A stretch of DNA of 11,176 nt, from NCBI GenBank assembly GCA_001970855.1, contig LSSN01005863.1, positions 1 to 11,176 of the forward strand, written 5' to 3'. A program made the translations under genes and the position numbers. The notes beneath the pieces are model-generated. The model saw nothing but the letters and a program-made list of their open reading frames with translations, did not search any database and was not told where the DNA came from. This DNA comes from Smittium culicis. Taxonomy: Eukaryota > Kickxellomycota > Harpellomycetes > Harpellales > Legeriomycetaceae. This document shows, in pieces, positions 8,202 to 11,176 of this stretch; within the stretch, counting starts at the first letter, position 1; every line of letters begins with the position of its first letter.

Positions 8202-8943
8202 CTTTGACTTCTTTTTTGAACTTTTATTTTGAAGCAGAGGAGGTAAGAAAAAAAAAGATTCTGTTTATGAATGCTTTAAGAATTAATATTAAAGAAAAAC
8301 CAAGATTGTTAATTTATTCGTTTCTTTTTTCTGTTTTTTTTTCTTTTCTTTTAAGCTTAGATTTTTTTTTATTCAATAGATAAAGTCTTAGTAAAAAATC
8401 AGTTGAACAATTCCTCTGTCATAAAATTACAGCCTTATAAAATTAAAAAACTTAGCCTGTGCCTATAGAATCACAGAAAATACAGTTATATTAAATTCTT
8501 ATCGCTCATTTGCAAAGCAAGTAAATATAATTCGAAATACTGCACAGTCATTTGATATATTATTTGATTTTTACTTCAATTGGATTAATACTTCGAACTA
8601 TTTATCCAATTGCCCGAAATTATACCATAATTATAGGTGATAGATATATTAAAGAACTCATTAATTAACGACATATGATAATATAGCGAATAGATATAAC
8701 ATAAAAAAATACCAAGATAAGGGCTGAATGTGTATCAGCCAATTACTTTAAACATTGATCAAGATCGAATTTATATAAAAATAGTTTAATTTTTTTTTTT
8801 TTTCAGCTATAGGATTTCAAGCTTAATTCTAAAGATTTTATATACACATTTAAAACTATTAATACCCAAACCCTTTATTTTTTCTATAGATTTAAAAGAG
8901 GGGTATACCAACCTAACAATAAAAAAAGAGAAAAATAATTAAA
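8202..8943. promoter_or_regulatory. Divergent promoter region of ATP14 and bL33m
   Basis: 742 bp between two divergently transcribed genes for mitochondrial proteins. Next to ATP14 is a C/T-rich stretch on the plus strand (about 8316-8355), purine-rich on the ATP14 sense strand. On the bL33m side are AGCCAAT (8737-8743), a TATA-like TATATAAA (8772-8779), and two acceptor-like sequences, a long T run ending CAG (8806) and TTTTTTCTATAG (8889). A CCAAT box fits known HAP-complex control of respiratory genes in yeasts, but that is inference here. No gene was seen. Confidence 0.4.
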
Positions 8944-9117
8944 ATGGCAAAGAAAGCAAAAGCCCGCGTTATTCTCGTTAAGATGCTCAGTACTGCGAAT
9001 ACAGGCTTCTTCTACGTCAAATCGAGACCAAGGGCTGCTACCTACAAACTGTCGATGATGAAGCACGATCCACGCGTCAACAAACACGTCCTATTTGTAG
9101 AATCCAAAATGAAATAA
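8944..9117 (+). CDS. MRPL39: Mitochondrial large-subunit ribosomal protein bL33m
   Basis: Component of the mitochondrial 54S ribosomal subunit. The 57-residue frame starts [21 protein letters not shown], as bacterial and mitochondrial bL33 proteins do. It continues with FFYVKSRPR (22-30), [17 protein letters not shown] (35-51) and a short basic end, VESKMK. Length agrees with bacterial L33 (about 50-55) and lacks the ~13-residue extension of yeast Mrpl39. The four zinc cysteines of some bacterial L33 forms are absent, as in other mitochondrial versions. No cleavable presequence is visible, and the basic N-terminus probably serves for import. Codon use is relatively C-rich. Intronless within the coding part; a 5' leader intron is possible. 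Confidence 0.93.
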   Translation: MAKKAKARVILVKMLSTANTGFFYVKSRPRAATYKLSMMKHDPRVNKHVLFVESKMK

Positions 9118-9524
9118 CTAATTTAACCTCTTTTATTTAAATACACTTTGCCTCAATATTTAAATCTTTAAAAATAATTTTCTCTAAATACACTTCCTTT
9201 AGTGAAGCTGCCTTGTTTCAACAAAAACTGAGCTTTTCTATATACTCGCTTTACAAATATTTTATAATCGCTACAATTTTCACTATGGAAATTAGTTAAT
9301 TAGAATATTAAAACTATACAATCAATAAAATTAATAAAATTATTCTTTTGCAGTATCAAGAAGCTCTTACTTCGTATACAATATAAGTAATTAGAGAGAA
9401 TGCAAATTTATTAAAAAAATGTAAGTTGTTGGTAAAATAAAAATAAAAATAAAAATTCTACAAAATTGGAAAAATAGAAAAAACTAGGGAATTTATAAAA
9501 CTATAAATAAAAAGGGAGCGCATT
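9118..9524. other. Convergent intergenic region between bL33m and FYV7
   Basis: 407 bp of about 22% GC with AATAAAATTAATAAAA near 9324-9340 and an AAAATAAAAATAAAAATAAAAA run (about 9433-9456), either of which could supply poly(A) signals for the converging genes. No coding or RNA signal was seen. Confidence 0.6.
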
Positions 9525-10401
9525 TTAAGATTTTTCTATTTTCCCAAGGAGCATAGCAATCTGGCTGTTCATATTAGGCTGCCCCTTCTTGGTTTTTTTA
9601 GTTGCTAGGAACGAGTTCAGTTTCCGTTTCTTACGCTTCTCCACATTGCGCTTTTTGCTCTCTGCAATGTCCTGCTCCTTCGCGCGCTGCTCTTCCTCCC
9701 GCCTCGCCTTCTCCTCATCTTGTCTGCGCAAAATGTCCTTGTACGGATTTGGCTTGCTCGCCTTCTGGCCCTTGTCTCGTTTCCCGGTGCCTGATCTGTC
9801 TCCACCCTTGCCCGATTTTGCATAGCTCTGCTGATTAGCTCCCCTCCGGCCAGCTACATTTGCCCCCTCCGCTCTCTCTACCTCACTCCCGCTATCATCC
9901 ACTCCTCGTCCTACCTCGCCCTCTACGCGACCAGAATCGCTCTGTTCTCCTTCTATATCTATTTCCTCTTCAACGCTCGATTTTGCCCGCTTTTTGCTAG
10001 CTTGAGCCTCGTCCGCCGCCTGTTCAAACAATTCACGCAGGAATTCGGGCTGTTCCTGCCCTCCCTTCACCTCTTTCAGCGCCTTCTTGTACCCCTTCAT
10101 CTTTTTACTCCTCACATTCATATCTATCTTTTTCTGGATTTCTATAAACCATGTTATATTTAAAATTATATTTAATATACACTCTCGCGTAATCAAAGTC
10201 GATTCTTATATAAGAAATATCGACAATATTAGTTCCAAACCTTAATTAAATATTATTTTTATAACTAGTAGATCATCAAACATATCGTGATTTATAAAAC
10301 AATCTGCTTCTTTAAATAGAAAGAGTAAAATAATAAAAAGTATTGTACTTACGGATTTTTTCCAGTCCAAATTTTGGCTTCATTTTATGTTTTCGATCCA
10401 T
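9525..10401 (-). CDS. FYV7: FYV7/TAP26-type rRNA-processing protein, two exons
   Basis: Homologue of yeast Fyv7, needed for 18S rRNA maturation in the nucleolus, and of human CCDC59/TAP26. Exon 1 (10401-10353) encodes MDRKHKMKPKFGLEKI. A GTAAGT donor and TTTATAG acceptor bound a 211 nt intron (10352-10142). Exon 2 is 10141-9525. The join is in frame and gives 221 residues. It restores the basic N-terminal block GLEKIQIQKK..YKKALKE seen in the family, which the unspliced frame lacks. A Gly/Glu/Ser-rich disordered middle (about 70-147) is followed by a charged coiled coil (about 148-190) and the diagnostic C-terminus TKKGQPNMNSQIAMLLGKI (from residue 200), like GQPLM..KIEDLLDKI in yeast. It is longer than yeast Fyv7 (about 151) because of the middle. 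The middle of exon 2 reaches 53-62% GC in a ~20% GC setting. Confidence 0.85.
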
Positions 10402-10848
10402 TTTATTTATATTTTTCTTCTTTTGCTACTCTGTTCACTTAGTTTTGTTCTATATTATTATTAAAATCGTCTTCTCTCTATTTGATATGCTCTGAATGAT
10501 CTATAAATTAGGAGAGTATATCGAAATCTGAAACTTTATCTTTTCAAAATGGATTATGAATATTTACTATTATATAAGATTTCTCTCAACTTTAATGATA
10601 TTTTTCTCAATTTAGCCTTCATTCTGTATTTTATTAATTGAAAAAATTTATTACTTGAAAATTTTTTTATTTTTCAGCTTTGGTGGCATTGAATATATTT
10701 GCTTAGCCAATAAAATCTTTAATAAAACTCTTATTTATTACTAAAAAAAGTTCTGGTTTTGTATAGCCAATAAAAATACTAATAACAATAAAACAAATAA
10801 TATTTAACATAAAATAGTAATAGGCAAATATTTTTATATTACTTTCTG
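10402..10848. promoter_or_regulatory. Upstream region of FYV7
   Basis: 447 bp of AT-rich DNA between FYV7 and the terminal array. It contains two TAGCCAATA boxes at 10704-10712 and 10764-10772, 60 bp apart. Both sit in the similar context TAGCCAATAAAA followed by a few bases and AATAA, so they may also be a short duplication. No TATA box is obvious and no coding signal was seen. Confidence 0.4.
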
Positions 10849-11176
10849 ATCAAATATCAAATATCAAATATCAAATATCAAATATCAAATATCAAATATC
10901 AAATATCAAATATCAAATATCAAATATCAAATATCAAATATCAAATATCAAATATCAAATATCAAATATCAAATATCAAATATCAAATATCAAATATCAA
11001 ATATCAAATATCAAATATCAAATATCAAATATCAAATATCAAATATCAAATATCAAATATCAAATATCAAATATCAAATATCAAATATCAAATATCAAAT
11101 ATCAAATATCAAATATCAAATATCAAATATCAAATATCAAATATCAAATATCAAATATCAAATATCAAATATCAAA
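10849..11176. repeat. Perfect 7-bp tandem array (ATATCAA), about 47 copies, cut by window end
   Basis: 328 bp of the 7-base unit ATATCAA (TTGATAT on the other strand) repeat without a single deviation that I can find, about 46.9 copies. The left edge is sharp after CTTTCTG, and the right edge is the window end, so the true length is unknown. The plus strand contains no G. A telomere running off the right end would be expected to show its G-containing strand 5'->3' here, so orientation and composition argue against a telomere. Such uniformity points to recent slippage expansion or to an assembly stopped in a repeat. Confidence 0.95.

Noticed and set aside
8884..9087. Minus-strand 67-codon frame across bL33m
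   Set aside because: Antisense to the confidently identified bL33m gene.
9589..9838. Plus- and minus-strand alternative frames inside FYV7 exon 2
   Set aside because: The high GC of this exon removes stop codons from all frames; only the FYV7 frame has family motifs and spliced continuity with exon 1.
10142..10196. Unspliced N-terminus of the FYV7 frame (start at 10196)
   Set aside because: Its first residues do not fit the family and are intron sequence; splicing from a GTAAGT donor at 10352 restores the conserved basic N-terminus.
10849..11176. Terminal array as a telomere
   Set aside because: A right-hand telomere should show the G-containing strand 5'->3' on the plus strand, but this strand has no G at all, and the unit has a single C per 7 bases. 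Nothing resembles known telomere repeats.

Overview
This is an AT-rich eukaryotic window, very probably from a fungus. Five nuclear genes are recognisable. They carry spliceosomal introns with GT..AG borders, and one product is a mitochondrial ATP synthase subunit of the fungal subunit h (Atp14) type. Intergenic DNA is about 20% GC, there is no operon-like packing, and genes are separated by 0.4-2.8 kb. I cannot name the genus. An AT-rich early-diverging fungus would fit, but the sequence does not prove it.

Layout: 1-1764 is non-coding and holds a TTAA-flanked piggyBac-like relic (1074-1464). 1765-3998 (+) is the catalytic small subunit of DNA primase (PRI1), rebuilt here as six exons that join into an uninterrupted 510-residue protein. 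3999-6836 is a long gene-poor stretch. It holds a weak decayed coding region on the minus strand (about 4255-4757), a hexamer microsatellite (5193-5240), two related ~190 bp TTAA-flanked MITE-like elements (5516-5712 and 5822-6019), and a possible small two-exon transcript unit (6374-6690). 6837-7316 (+) is the pre-60S factor RLP24. 7929-8201 (-) is ATP synthase subunit h. 8944-9117 (+) is mitochondrial ribosomal protein bL33m. 9525-10401 (-) is an FYV7/TAP26-type rRNA-processing protein with one intron. From 10849 to the window end runs a perfect 7-bp tandem array of about 47 copies.

The genes are housekeeping: one in replication priming, two in ribosome assembly (one for each subunit), and two in mitochondrial energy production and translation. 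RLP24 and ATP14 converge, ATP14 and bL33m diverge from a shared 742 bp promoter region, and bL33m and FYV7 converge. AGCCAAT boxes recur upstream of these genes and may be CCAAT-factor sites.

The most unusual content is the nest of TTAA-flanked elements with CCCTTTC-like ends. One of them retains a recognisable fragment of piggyBac transposase around the catalytic Asp-Asn block. I saw no tRNA, rRNA or CRISPR.
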